From: Paenarthrobacter sp. A20 | GTDB lineage: Bacteria > Actinomycetota > Actinomycetes > Actinomycetales > Micrococcaceae | DNA: 64,000 bases | Direction of reading: 5' to 3' | NCBI RefSeq assembly: GCF_024168825.1 | Contig: NZ_JALJWH010000001.1 | Coordinates: forward strand, 1-64,000 | In this document: positions 41,156-48,989 of the stretch, in pieces | Position numbering within the stretch: the stretch's first letter is position 1 | Layout of the letters: every line of letters starts with the position of its first letter | Position numbers and translations under genes: made by a program | Notes under the pieces: model-generated | What the model saw: only the letters and a program-made list of their open reading frames with translations | Database searches by the model: none | Told to the model about the DNA's origin: nothing

Positions 41156-42388
41156 ATGAGCACCGCCCCAGAAAGCACTCCCCTGGTCATCCGCAACGCC
41201 AGCGTCCTGGACGTTGAAGCGGGCACCTACTCAACTGCCGACGTCGTCAGTGTTGACGGGAAGATCAGCAGCGTCGGGCTGAATGCCGAAGCGCCTTCCG
41301 GCGCGCGGGTCATCGACGGCACTGGCAAGTTTGTCATTCCCGGCTTGATTGATGCCCACGTCCATGTGGTCGCCTCGAGCGCTGACTTTCGGTCACTGAC
41401 CTACACGCCGGCGTCGTATGTCTACGCGCAGACTGCCCGCATCATGGGAGAAATGCTGCGCCGCGGTTTCACCACCGTGCGCGATCTTTCCGGAGCGGAT
41501 TTTGGGCTGGCCATGGCACAGGAGGAAGGGCTGCTGGAGGGACCGAAGATTCACTTCTGCGGCCATGCCCTCAGCCAGACCGGCGGTCACGGAGACATGC
41601 GCCTGCCGGGCGAAGACCACGATCCCAATGGTCGTGGATGCTGCGGCATCGGCCGCGTGGCGGACGGCGTTGACGCGGTCCGGGCAGCCGCCCGCGACGA
41701 GATCCGCAAGGGTGCCCACCACATCAAGATCATGGCCTCCGGCGGCGTATCCTCCCCCACGGACCGCATCGACTCCACGCAGTATTCCATGGAGGAGATG
41801 CGCGCAGCGGTCGAAGAAGCCGAGGCGGCAAACCGCTACGTCGCCGCCCACGCCTACACCGCCCGGGCGATCAACCGTGCGCTGGAGGCAGGCGTCCGCT
41901 CGATTGAACACGGCAACCTCCTGGACGACCAGAGCCTGAAGCTGTTCCTCGAAAAGGACGCGTTCCTGGTCCCCACGCTTGTCACGTACTGGGCGCTGAA
42001 GGAAGAGGGCAAGGAATTCGGGCTCACGGAGGAAATGTGGGCCAAGGTGGATTCCGTCCTCACCAGCGGCCTCGAAGCGATCTCGCGTGCCCACGAGGCC
42101 GGCGTCAAAATGGCCTTCGGCTCGGACCTCCTGGGTGGCATGCACCGCCACCAGAACGAGCAGTTCAGGCTGCTCGGCAAGGTCCAGCCCGCGATTGATG
42201 CCATCCGCTCGGCAACCACGACGGCGGCCCTGCTGCTTGAGCGCGAAGGCGAACTGGGTGTGATCGCAGCTGGGGCAGACGCTGACATGCTGGTCCTCGG
42301 AGCCGACCCGGTGGCGGATATCTCCGTGCTGGCCGACATTTCCGAACACCTGGAGTTCCTCGTCCAGAATGGTCGGGTTATCGACTGA
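41156..42388 (+). CDS. Amidohydrolase superfamily metal-dependent hydrolase
   Basis: 410 aa TIM-barrel hydrolase of the imidazolonepropionase/prolidase-like branch. Metal ligands: DAHVHV (His-X-His) near residue 65, the carboxylated Lys in HHIKIMASGG near 190, His in YVAAHAYTAR, His in SIEHGNLLDD and Asp in FGSDLLGG near 325. Related enzymes hydrolyse N-acyl amino acids, Xaa-Pro or Xaa-Arg dipeptides, or ochratoxin-like amides. Directly follows the GAF gene (TAAATG). With the MFS permease and RpiR regulator it looks like a compact uptake-and-hydrolysis unit for an amide compound. Confidence 0.88.
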   Translation: MSTAPESTPLVIRNASVLDVEAGTYSTADVVSVDGKISSVGLNAEAPSGARVIDGTGKFVIPGLIDAHVHVVASSADFRSLTYTPASYVYAQTARIMGEMLRRGFTTVRDLSGADFGLAMAQEEGLLEGPKIHFCGHALSQTGGHGDMRLPGEDHDPNGRGCCGIGRVADGVDAVRAAARDEIRKGAHHIKIMASGGVSSPTDRIDSTQYSMEEMRAAVEEAEAANRYVAAHAYTARAINRALEAGVRSIEHGNLLDDQSLKLFLEKDAFLVPTLVTYWALKEEGKEFGLTEEMWAKVDSVLTSGLEAISRAHEAGVKMAFGSDLLGGMHRHQNEQFRLLGKVQPAIDAIRSATTTAALLLEREGELGVIAAGADADMLVLGADPVADISVLADISEHLEFLVQNGRVID

Positions 42389-42396
42389 CCCCAGAA

Positions 42397-42463
42397 AGCA
42401 ACGCGGGGTCACTTACGGCCCATAAAATGCGCCCGAATGGGCCGTAAGTGACCCCGCGTTGCT
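42397..42463. terminator. Very long bidirectional terminator/inverted repeat
   Basis: 27-bp perfect arms, 42397-42423 and 42437-42463, with a 13-base loop. Contains the word GGGTCACTTACGGCCC. It fills almost the whole space between the convergent amidohydrolase and PL11 genes; much longer than needed for termination. Confidence 0.8.
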
Positions 42464-42471
42464 GCTGTGCG

Positions 42472-44505
42472 CTACTTCTTCGCGCCGGTGTAAACGACGG
42501 CGGGAATCGCCGGAGCCTGCATGCCCTCACCGATGAAGAAGCTCGGGTGCGGCGGCTGGTTGTAGGCAACATTCTCCCGGGCAACGGCCGTCCGGTACAC
42601 GGTGTCGTGCATCAGCGTCCGCAGCCGCACCTCCGTGGGAGCCGTGGTGGTGTAGATCCGCAATTCGCTGCTGTCCGTGGACGGCCAGGCGATCTCTTCG
42701 CGCCAGTCACCCAGGATGTCGGCCTGAATGGAAGGGTTGCCCTTGGTGGTGTTGTTGCTGCGGGCACCTTCAGCGGTCAGGAGCCGGTCGCTGGTTTCCG
42801 TTTCCCAATTCCACTTGGAGATGGTGGGTACGCCGCGGGACACTGTGGCGTCGTAGTCGTGGTCCACGATTTCGCGGAGCAGGTCTCCATCCCACCAGGC
42901 CAGGAAGTTGGCAGCTGGGATCTTCTCCGCGATCAACTCACCGTTGGCGGACATGAGCTGGCCAACGGGTGAATCCCACGCCGCGGAACCGCCGATGGCC
43001 CACCCTTCAGCTCCCGCGTACCGCGGATCAATATCGCCTGCCGCGCCTCGGCCGGTGTCCTTGATGGCAGGGATGCTCCACAGCACCTCACCGGTGGCGG
43101 CATCACGGAACGTTGCCCCGCGATTACCGCTCTGGCTCATGCTTTCGTGGACGGCGAAAGTCTCGAGTCCGGGCCTGGACGGGTCGAGGTCTCCGGTGTG
43201 GATGGCATCGCCGTGGCCGAGCTTGGTGTTGTACAGCGGCTGGCCGTTGTCATCGATGGTCATGGAGCCGAAGACGAACTCGTCCTTGCCGTCCTGGTCA
43301 ACGTCAGCGACGGACAAGTTGTGGTTCCCTTGCCCCTTGTACTCATCCCCGGCGAGGTTGGAATCGAAGCTCCAGCGCTTCACGAGCTTGCCATTGACGA
43401 GGTCGTACGTGACCAGCACCGTGCGGGTGTAGTAACCGCGGCTGAACATCATGGAGGGGTGTTCGCCGTCCAGGTAGGCCACGCCGGCCAGGAAACGATC
43501 CACGCGGTTACCGTAGTTATCGCCCCAGCTGGCCACTGTTCCGCGCTCGGGCTCATACGCGACCGTGTCCATGATGGTTCCGGTGTCGCCCTTGAAGACG
43601 GTAAGGAATTCAGGGCCGGCCAGGACATAACCCGCCGAGTTGCGGAAGTCGGCGTCGGCGTTTCCAATCACGGTACCTGCCGCGTCCCGGGTGCCATCAG
43701 CTGTCTTGAGGGACACCTCGGCCTTGCCGTCGCCGTCGAAGTCGTAGGCCAGTACCTGCGTGTAATGCGCGCCGGCGCGGATGTTTCGGCCCAGGTCGAT
43801 GCGCCACAGCTTGGTGCCGTCCAACTTGTAGGCGTCCACGTAAACGTTGCCCGTATATCCAGACTGGGAGTTGTCCTTGGCGTTGGACGGCGACCATGTC
43901 TGGATGACCTCGTACTTGCCGTCGCCGTCGAGGTCCGCCACCGTGGCGTCGTTGGCGGAGTAGGAGTAGGCCTTGCCGTCCGGCGTGACGCCATCGGCAG
44001 GCTTGTCCAGCTTGATGGCCAGATAGTTCTGGGTCAGCGGCTTCACGGCTTCGGTCAGCTTGTCCTGCCCCTGTCCGTTGCCAACAGTCTTGATGACATA
44101 GCTCGACTCCGCAGTGCCATTGGGGTCCACGAACATGGTGGAGTTGCGCAGGGGTTCGGGAGTGATGTTGACGCCGTCGCGCAGGACCTGGAAGCCGATG
44201 CTGTCCTTGTCCAGGCCCAGCATGCGCCAGCTCACCGTGACACCGTGATCAGTCAGGACGGCAACCGGAGCGCGGTCAAGGTTTTCCACCTGGCGTTTCA
44301 GCGCGGCTGGATCTTTCGCGGCAGGCACGACGCCGGGAAGGTTGGCTTGCGCTGCCTGCGGGACTTGGGCAGGAGCAGCCTGCGCGAGCGGGACACCGGT
44401 CAGCGCCATGGCGGCGGCGGCGAGTGAAGCAGATGCTGCGAGGGGAACCGCCTTCCACGAACGAGCGCGGGAGTTGCGGTAGGAACATTTCGAGGGGTGA
44501 GTCAA
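42472..44505 (-). CDS. Secreted rhamnogalacturonan lyase (PL11, YesW-like)
   Basis: 677 aa from a TTG start placed by AAAGGAG seven bases upstream. Signal peptide: basic NSRARSWKAVPL, hydrophobic core, cleavage near LAQA-APAQ. The mature protein has a fibronectin-like N-terminal domain (APVAVLTDHGVTVSWRMLG) and then an eight-bladed propeller with many calcium loops (DATVADLDGDGKYEVIQTW, YDFDGDGKAEVSLKTADG, VADVDQDGKDEFVFGSM), typical of PL11 endo-lyases acting on rhamnogalacturonan I. It should work outside the cell and feed the cytoplasmic PL26 enzyme. Upstream lie the same LacI-type operators as at the PL26 gene. Confidence 0.92.
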   Translation of the reverse strand: MTHPSKCSYRNSRARSWKAVPLAASASLAAAAMALTGVPLAQAAPAQVPQAAQANLPGVVPAAKDPAALKRQVENLDRAPVAVLTDHGVTVSWRMLGLDKDSIGFQVLRDGVNITPEPLRNSTMFVDPNGTAESSYVIKTVGNGQGQDKLTEAVKPLTQNYLAIKLDKPADGVTPDGKAYSYSANDATVADLDGDGKYEVIQTWSPSNAKDNSQSGYTGNVYVDAYKLDGTKLWRIDLGRNIRAGAHYTQVLAYDFDGDGKAEVSLKTADGTRDAAGTVIGNADADFRNSAGYVLAGPEFLTVFKGDTGTIMDTVAYEPERGTVASWGDNYGNRVDRFLAGVAYLDGEHPSMMFSRGYYTRTVLVTYDLVNGKLVKRWSFDSNLAGDEYKGQGNHNLSVADVDQDGKDEFVFGSMTIDDNGQPLYNTKLGHGDAIHTGDLDPSRPGLETFAVHESMSQSGNRGATFRDAATGEVLWSIPAIKDTGRGAAGDIDPRYAGAEGWAIGGSAAWDSPVGQLMSANGELIAEKIPAANFLAWWDGDLLREIVDHDYDATVSRGVPTISKWNWETETSDRLLTAEGARSNNTTKGNPSIQADILGDWREEIAWPSTDSSELRIYTTTAPTEVRLRTLMHDTVYRTAVARENVAYNQPPHPSFFIGEGMQAPAIPAVVYTGAKK

Positions 44506-44554
44506 AGAACATCTCCTTTGATGCTGGGCGGCAGTGGGTCTGCCCGCCCCGGAT

Positions 44555-44566
44555 TGGAACGTTTCA
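44555..44566. promoter_or_regulatory. LacI-type site TGGAACGTTTCA
   Basis: Read on the other strand, TGAAACGTTCCA; close to TGAAACGTCTCA at 35539. It is 50 bp upstream of the PL11 lyase start. Confidence 0.5.
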
Positions 44567-44618
44567 CTCATGCGCCGCATTGCCAATCAAGATTGATGCG
44601 CGATGGTGGGGTGGGTGA

Positions 44619-44630
44619 GAAAACGCTTTC
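44619..44630. promoter_or_regulatory. LacI-type operator GAAAACGCTTTC
   Basis: Exact reverse complement of GAAAGCGTTTTC at 35552-35563 in front of the PL26 lyase. 114 bp upstream of the PL11 start. Confidence 0.6.
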
Positions 44631-45091
44631 CGCCAACAAGATTTACCAGCGGTTCCACAGCATCGTCAAGGGTTTGACGGGAAATGACTGGGAGATTTCG
44701 GTGCTAAATGTTCGCAGTTGTCCGTCTCTTCACCACCGGCTTTGGCCTCGCCTGAACGCGAAAACAACCACATCGGGCCACTTTCCGGGGAGTGGGCCGT
44801 CAAAGCAGGTGGGGAAGGTGCGCCGAAGGTCAGTTGGTGGCTTACGCGCTGGACTTGCCGGGTTGGACCGTTGGAGGAAACTGAGCGTGCGCTCCGGTTA
44901 CACAGAGTAATCAGCAACGTGTAATCGGTCACACTTGGCCGGATTCGCTTGTCAACCGTGGTGGGCACCATGAACCATGAATGAGGGAATTCGTTTCCCA
45001 TACAAGCTGAATCAGCAATCCTCACCGACGAGGATGCGGCCCCGGGCGAAGAGGCTTGGGGCTGTTAACGGCCTGAGTGAAAGTACTGACA

Positions 45092-45262
45092 ATGACGACA
45101 CATACTGACTCCATCACGCTGAAAATCTGGGACAAGTCGGCCATCGACCACACCATCGACGCCGCCATCCAATCCCTGTCACACCGGGCAGCTGCAGAAA
45201 ACTGCGGAATCGCAGTCACCCTCAGCGGACCCAAAACCTTCACCGTGAGCCTGAGCCGCTAA
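45092..45262 (+). CDS. Small hypothetical protein
   Basis: 56 aa (MTTHTDSITLKIWDKS...). GAAAG eight bases before the ATG supports the start; GTG 45077 is an alternative. The sequence has amphipathic beta/alpha character with one Cys and no signal or membrane segment. It is followed at once by a 24-bp terminator, which argues for a real, separately transcribed gene. No family recognised. Confidence 0.6.
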   Translation: MTTHTDSITLKIWDKSAIDHTIDAAIQSLSHRAAAENCGIAVTLSGPKTFTVSLSR

Positions 45263-45274
45263 GCAGCTCACCGC

Positions 45275-45324
45275 AAACGCAAGAGGACGACGCCGGTACT
45301 TACCGGCGTCGTCCTCTTGCGTTT
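45275..45324 (+). terminator. Perfect long hairpin terminator
   Basis: 24-bp perfect arms 45275-45298 and 45301-45324 with only two unpaired central bases, ending GCGTTT. Lies 12 bp after the small gene. Confidence 0.85.
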
Positions 45325-45384
45325 AAGGCGCGTCCCCCGTGGCGCTCAAACCGCTCAAGTGGTCCTGAACCCCCGTTCGTGACG

Positions 45385-45427
45385 CCGTCAAGGAAGTCCT
45401 GAGCAAACCTTGAGACTTCCTTGACGG
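45385..45427 (+). promoter_or_regulatory. Inverted repeat in GT2 leader, possible attenuator
   Basis: CCGTCAAGGAAGTC (45385-45398) and GACTTCCTTGACGG (45414-45427), 14-bp perfect arms, 15-base loop. Located 78 bp before the GT2 start with no gene end nearby, so it is more likely an operator or attenuator than an ordinary terminator. Confidence 0.5.
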
Positions 45428-45504
45428 TTTCCCTCCCCTGATCTTGCGTTCGCGTTGGAACTCTAAGTGAGTCAACGCTTCAAGGCACGAACGGAGGGAT
45501 CACA

Positions 45505-46644
45505 ATGCTCACGGAAATCACGGAACTCACGGCCGACACAGCCGCAACGGACACTGCTGCTGCGCCACGCGGATCCCACCGTGCGGCCGGTGGCGTGGTC
45601 ACCGTACTGGTTCCGGCCCACAACGAATCGGCCGGCATCACGGAAACCCTTACCTCGTTGAACAACCAGACCCGCCGTCCGGACCGCATTATCGTCGTGG
45701 CGGACAACTGCACCGACGACACCGAGACTCTCGCGCTTGCCCAGGGCGTCGAGGTCATGCGGACCGTCGGCAACAAGGACAAGAAGGCCGGTGCACTCAA
45801 CTTCGCCCTCAGCGAGCTGCTTCCCGACGCCGACCCCGAGGATCTGGTCCTGGTTCAGGATGCCGACTCGCAGCTCGCCCTGGACTTCATCGAGAATGCA
45901 ACGAAGAACCTCCTGACCGACGAACTGCTCGGCGCCGTGGGCGGCGTGTTCAGCGGCGGGCCTGGCGGAGGTTTCGTCGGGCACCTGCAGCGCAACGAAT
46001 ACGCCCGCTACGCCAGGGACGTCAAGCGCCTCCATGGCAAGTGCCTGGTAGTGACCGGAACGGCAGCCCTGTTCCGCGTCAAAACACTCCGAGACGTGGT
46101 CGCAGCCCGGCTGGAGGGCACACTTCCTCCCGGCAACGGCAAAGGCGGCGTCTACGACACGTCAGTCCTGACCGAAGACAACGAGCTCTCCTTTGCCCTG
46201 TTGACCTTGGGCTACCGCATCGCCTCTCCGTCCAACTGCACGCTGGTTACCGAGGTGATGCCCACATGGCGTGAACTGTGGGCCCAGCGGCTCCGCTGGA
46301 AGCGCGGCGCGGTGGAGAACTGCGTGCAGTACGGGTGGACGAAGATCACCAGGCCTTACTGGGGCCGTCAGTTCCTGTCCATGATCGGCGTCATTGTGAC
46401 CCTAGCCTACTTCGGCTCCATCATCTTCGCCCTGACCACCGGAATGGGACTGAACCTTCACCCGTTCTGGATCGCAGTCACCGGCATCTTCGTCCTGGAG
46501 CGCATCGTCACGGTGCGGTTCCGGGGCTGGAGGTACATGCTGCTGGCCGCCACCATGTACGAAACCGTCATCGATATCTTCCTCCAGGCTGTCCATGCAA
46601 AGGCCTACCTGGATGCAGCACTCAACCGCAAGAAAGTTTGGTAG
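45505..46644 (+). CDS. Processive GT2 glycosyltransferase (BcsA/HasA/chitin synthase type)
   Basis: 379 aa; GGAGGGAT precedes the ATG. The processive signature is complete: VVADNCTDD, VLVQDADSQ (DXD-like), VLTEDNELSF (TED) and QRLRWKRG (Q..RW). Two to three membrane segments follow the catalytic domain (FLSMIGVIVTLAYFGSIIFAL, FWIAVTGIFVLERIV). Such enzymes make linear polymers such as beta-glucan, poly-GlcNAc or hyaluronan and move them across the membrane. Followed 5 bases later by a LAXTG micro-protein, and convergent with a GH16 hydrolase. Polymer identity is unknown. Confidence 0.9.
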   Translation: MLTEITELTADTAATDTAAAPRGSHRAAGGVVTVLVPAHNESAGITETLTSLNNQTRRPDRIIVVADNCTDDTETLALAQGVEVMRTVGNKDKKAGALNFALSELLPDADPEDLVLVQDADSQLALDFIENATKNLLTDELLGAVGGVFSGGPGGGFVGHLQRNEYARYARDVKRLHGKCLVVTGTAALFRVKTLRDVVAARLEGTLPPGNGKGGVYDTSVLTEDNELSFALLTLGYRIASPSNCTLVTEVMPTWRELWAQRLRWKRGAVENCVQYGWTKITRPYWGRQFLSMIGVIVTLAYFGSIIFALTTGMGLNLHPFWIAVTGIFVLERIVTVRFRGWRYMLLAATMYETVIDIFLQAVHAKAYLDAALNRKKVW

Positions 46645-46649
46645 CAGTC

Positions 46650-46826
46650 ATGTACAACAACCCAGTAGCTCCCCTCACCGGTGTCACCGCGGCCGGAATG
46701 GGCTCAGGCACACTCGCAGCGACCGGAGCCGGAGACCTCTTCTGGTTCGCGCTGGCGGCTTTCGCCATGCTGGCCCTGGGCCTCGCCATCAAGAGGATTG
46801 TGCCGGTCCGGGCACAGAAGAACTAA
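46650..46826 (+). CDS. LAXTG-motif micro-protein
   Basis: 58 aa. Almost the whole protein is a sorting signal: LAATG at 22-26, hydrophobic span about 29-48 (DLFWFALAAFAMLALGLA) and a basic tail KRIVPVRAQKN. LAXTG is the motif of class E sortases in high-GC actinobacteria. There is no N-terminal signal peptide and only 21 residues precede the motif. It starts 5 bases after the GT2 gene and precedes a strong terminator, so the two form an operon. It may be a small membrane subunit of the synthase or a wall-linked anchor for its product. Confidence 0.75.
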   Translation: MYNNPVAPLTGVTAAGMGSGTLAATGAGDLFWFALAAFAMLALGLAIKRIVPVRAQKN

Positions 46827-46839
46827 CAAGCCCAACATG

Positions 46840-46883
46840 CCCGCAGTTGTGTCGCTTTTCCCCCAGCGCGACACAACTGCGGG
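46840..46883. terminator. Bidirectional terminator
   Basis: 16-bp perfect arms 46840-46855 and 46868-46883 followed by TTTGTTG, between the micro-protein gene and the convergent GH16 gene. Confidence 0.85.
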
Positions 46884-46899
46884 TTTGTTGTATCCGCGC

Positions 46900-48270
46900 C
46901 TACGTCACTGGTGCTGTGCTTGCCGAGGTCTTGGCCACCGTGGTGTAACCAGCCTTGGCCCCCGTGACCCGAACGCTCATGGTGTCCGCCTGATCAGCGC
47001 TCACCAGCACGTAGTTCTTAGCCGTCGCCCCGGAGATGGCCACACCGGACCTGTACCACTGGTAGGTCAGGGTGGTTCCGGAGGTCCAGGTGCCAGGGTT
47101 GGCGGTCAGCGTGGAGCCAACTGTCAACGTTCCGGTGATGGTCGGAACGGGTGCCACCAGGGTGCCAGCTACCACTGTGGCCGTTTGGGCCGATTCCTTA
47201 GTGGCTGTTGCGTAGCCGGACTTGGTTCCCGTGACCCGCACTGTCAGTTTTGTGCCTTGGTCGGCAGCCGCGAGAACGCGGGTGGACCCAGTAGCTCCGG
47301 AGATCGCCGTTCCGTTCCGGTACCACTGATAAGTCAGCGCAGTTCCCGTGGTCCAGGTTCCCGGGTTTGCTGTCAGCGTTGAACCGACGGCTGCGGTGCC
47401 TGAGACCGTAGGAGTCGGAGCCACCAGCGGGATGCCCGGAACGAAGGAGAAATCGCGAATAGTGACGGTCTCAGGGGCAACGTGTGCCGCATCCCCGCCA
47501 CCGCCACCGGTCACCCAGAGGTTGAAGTGAATTTGTTCATTGGCCGGCAGCGGAACGGTGGATCCCGTCAGGACGGTCCTTTTCAGAAGGGTCCCGCTGT
47601 AGCCCTCGCCGGCGAACGTCTCGAAGGTCAGCTTGCCTGGCTCCCAGACCATCCTGTGGGTGAGAATCGGGGCGTTAGTGACATCAAACGTGACGGTGTT
47701 GTTGCCCTGGCCCGGAGGTTTCGTGGCATCGAACCAGTACCCGTGACCCTGGGTTACCGGCCAGTCTTCACCGTAGGCGGCCCCTCCGCCCCACGCTGAT
47801 GCTTCACAGAGGTCGATCTCCGTGTACCCCGGCTCCGCCGCGGGGTCGTAGGTGAACAAGCAACCCCACACAACTTCTTTTTGGAGCGCACTGACGTCCT
47901 TCTCCACCGTGGTGCTGTACGTGCCGTAGCCGAACCCTTCACGGGTGGACTGGAACTCTGCGCCCTTCGGAGCGGATCCGGTGGGGTTGGAGATGGAGAG
48001 TTTGACGTAGCCGTTGGCGTCGGGATTGCTTACGTTGTTGGCATCCCAACTCGCGTTGTACATGGGTGCCCCACCCCAAAAACGCTTCTGCCAGTTGAAC
48101 CCTTTCCAAGCAAAGCTGCCCACAGGCCCAGGATCCTCGGCCATGGGAGTGGTATCCGCGGCTTGCGCGGAACCAATCCCAGTGAACATCGATAAACCTA
48201 CCGCCATAACGACGGCCAAACCCATTACTTTTCTTCCCCCATGTGGAAGGAGCCTCACTGACAATGCCAT
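46900..48270 (-). CDS. Secreted GH16 endo-glycanase with two Ig-like repeats
   Basis: 456 aa; ATG at 48270 with AGGAGG upstream. Signal peptide ends near GSAQA-ADTT. The catalytic GH16 domain (about 45-280) has the active-site strand EIDLCE, with Glu151 as nucleophile, Asp153 and Glu156 as acid/base. Residues about 285-456 are two tandem repeats of about 85 aa (GSTLTANPGTWT.GT.LTYQWYR), an Ig-like module common in actinobacterial surface enzymes. It probably cuts a beta-glucan or galactan outside the cell; being next to a processive GT2 gene it may trim that polymer. Confidence 0.9.
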   Translation of the reverse strand: MALSVRLLPHGGRKVMGLAVVMAVGLSMFTGIGSAQAADTTPMAEDPGPVGSFAWKGFNWQKRFWGGAPMYNASWDANNVSNPDANGYVKLSISNPTGSAPKGAEFQSTREGFGYGTYSTTVEKDVSALQKEVVWGCLFTYDPAAEPGYTEIDLCEASAWGGGAAYGEDWPVTQGHGYWFDATKPPGQGNNTVTFDVTNAPILTHRMVWEPGKLTFETFAGEGYSGTLLKRTVLTGSTVPLPANEQIHFNLWVTGGGGGDAAHVAPETVTIRDFSFVPGIPLVAPTPTVSGTAAVGSTLTANPGTWTTGTALTYQWYRNGTAISGATGSTRVLAAADQGTKLTVRVTGTKSGYATATKESAQTATVVAGTLVAPVPTITGTLTVGSTLTANPGTWTSGTTLTYQWYRSGVAISGATAKNYVLVSADQADTMSVRVTGAKAGYTTVAKTSASTAPVT

Positions 48271-48509
48271 AGCTGTGTCCTCCTGCTGATGCGCCCAGAA
48301 CGCCTTCGGCAATTGCCGAAGACCGCAGTCACGTTCCACCCCCGAGGAACGTGCAACTCCTCGATTATCAATTAGGCGGGACGCTGCCGGAAGCGAAATG
48401 AACCAGCAACATCGGCAATTCAACGTCAATTCGATAACGGCACCGCGGGGCGGAGTAACCTTGACCTGTTCGTCCGACTCACCCGAAGCACCATCACCCG
48501 GGGGCTCTC

Positions 48510-48989
48510 ATCGCCATTCGCAGCGCAGGCATACTCCTTTACCGACAGACCTCGGCTGGGCCATTGGAATTGTGGATCGCCCACATGGGTGGGCCGTTCT
48601 GGGCTCGGAAGGACCAGCATGCCTGGTCCATACCCAAGGGTGAATTCCCCGAAGATGAGGACCCTTTGGCCGCAGCGAAACGGGAATTTACGGAGGAAAT
48701 AGGTTCCCCTCCCCCACCAACAGACTACGAATTGTTGGGAGTTTTTAAGCAGCCTTCCGGCAAACTCATCACCGCTTACGCCGCCGAGGCCAGCGACTTT
48801 CAGCCGGAGCAGATCGTCAGCAACACGTTCCCTATGGAATGGCCCAAAGGTTCAGGTGTCATCAAGGATTTCCCGGAAATTGACGACGCCCGTTGGTTTG
48901 AAGTGACCGAGGCGCGGACCAAACTCGTCAAAGGGCAACTGCCCATTGTGGACGCGCTGGTCCGGCACCTTGGCGGGCAAGCCCTATAG
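48510..48989 (+). CDS. Nudix hydrolase with no canonical start for its first strand
   Basis: About 159 aa if started at 48510. The Nudix box is perfect: GEFPEDEDPLAAAKREFTEE. The first conserved strand RSAGILLYRQTSAGP is encoded from 48519, but the frame has no ATG, GTG or TTG between its upstream stop (48462) and TTG 48564, which would delete that strand. ATC at 48510 with GGGGG five bases before, or ATT at 48516, would give the usual MAIRSAGILLYR start. Possible rare start codon or base change. The enzyme hydrolyses a nucleoside diphosphate derivative of unknown type. Confidence 0.8.
   Translation: MAIRSAGILLYRQTSAGPLELWIAHMGGPFWARKDQHAWSIPKGEFPEDEDPLAAAKREFTEEIGSPPPPTDYELLGVFKQPSGKLITAYAAEASDFQPEQIVSNTFPMEWPKGSGVIKDFPEIDDARWFEVTEARTKLVKGQLPIVDALVRHLGGQAL

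Larger units (their letters stand above)
44506..45091. other. 586-bp intergenic region
   Basis: The only gap over 300 bp. It holds LacI-type sites at 44555-44566 and 44619-44630 and a small hairpin ATCCTC-ACCGAC-GAGGAT near 45019-45036. Between about 44640 and 45010 I find no convincing gene, RNA or repeat; short open frames there have no conserved features. Confidence 0.6.

Noticed and set aside
44718..45025. Short open frames in the 586-bp gap
   Set aside because: Frames on both strands are short, lack ribosome sites and show no conserved features.
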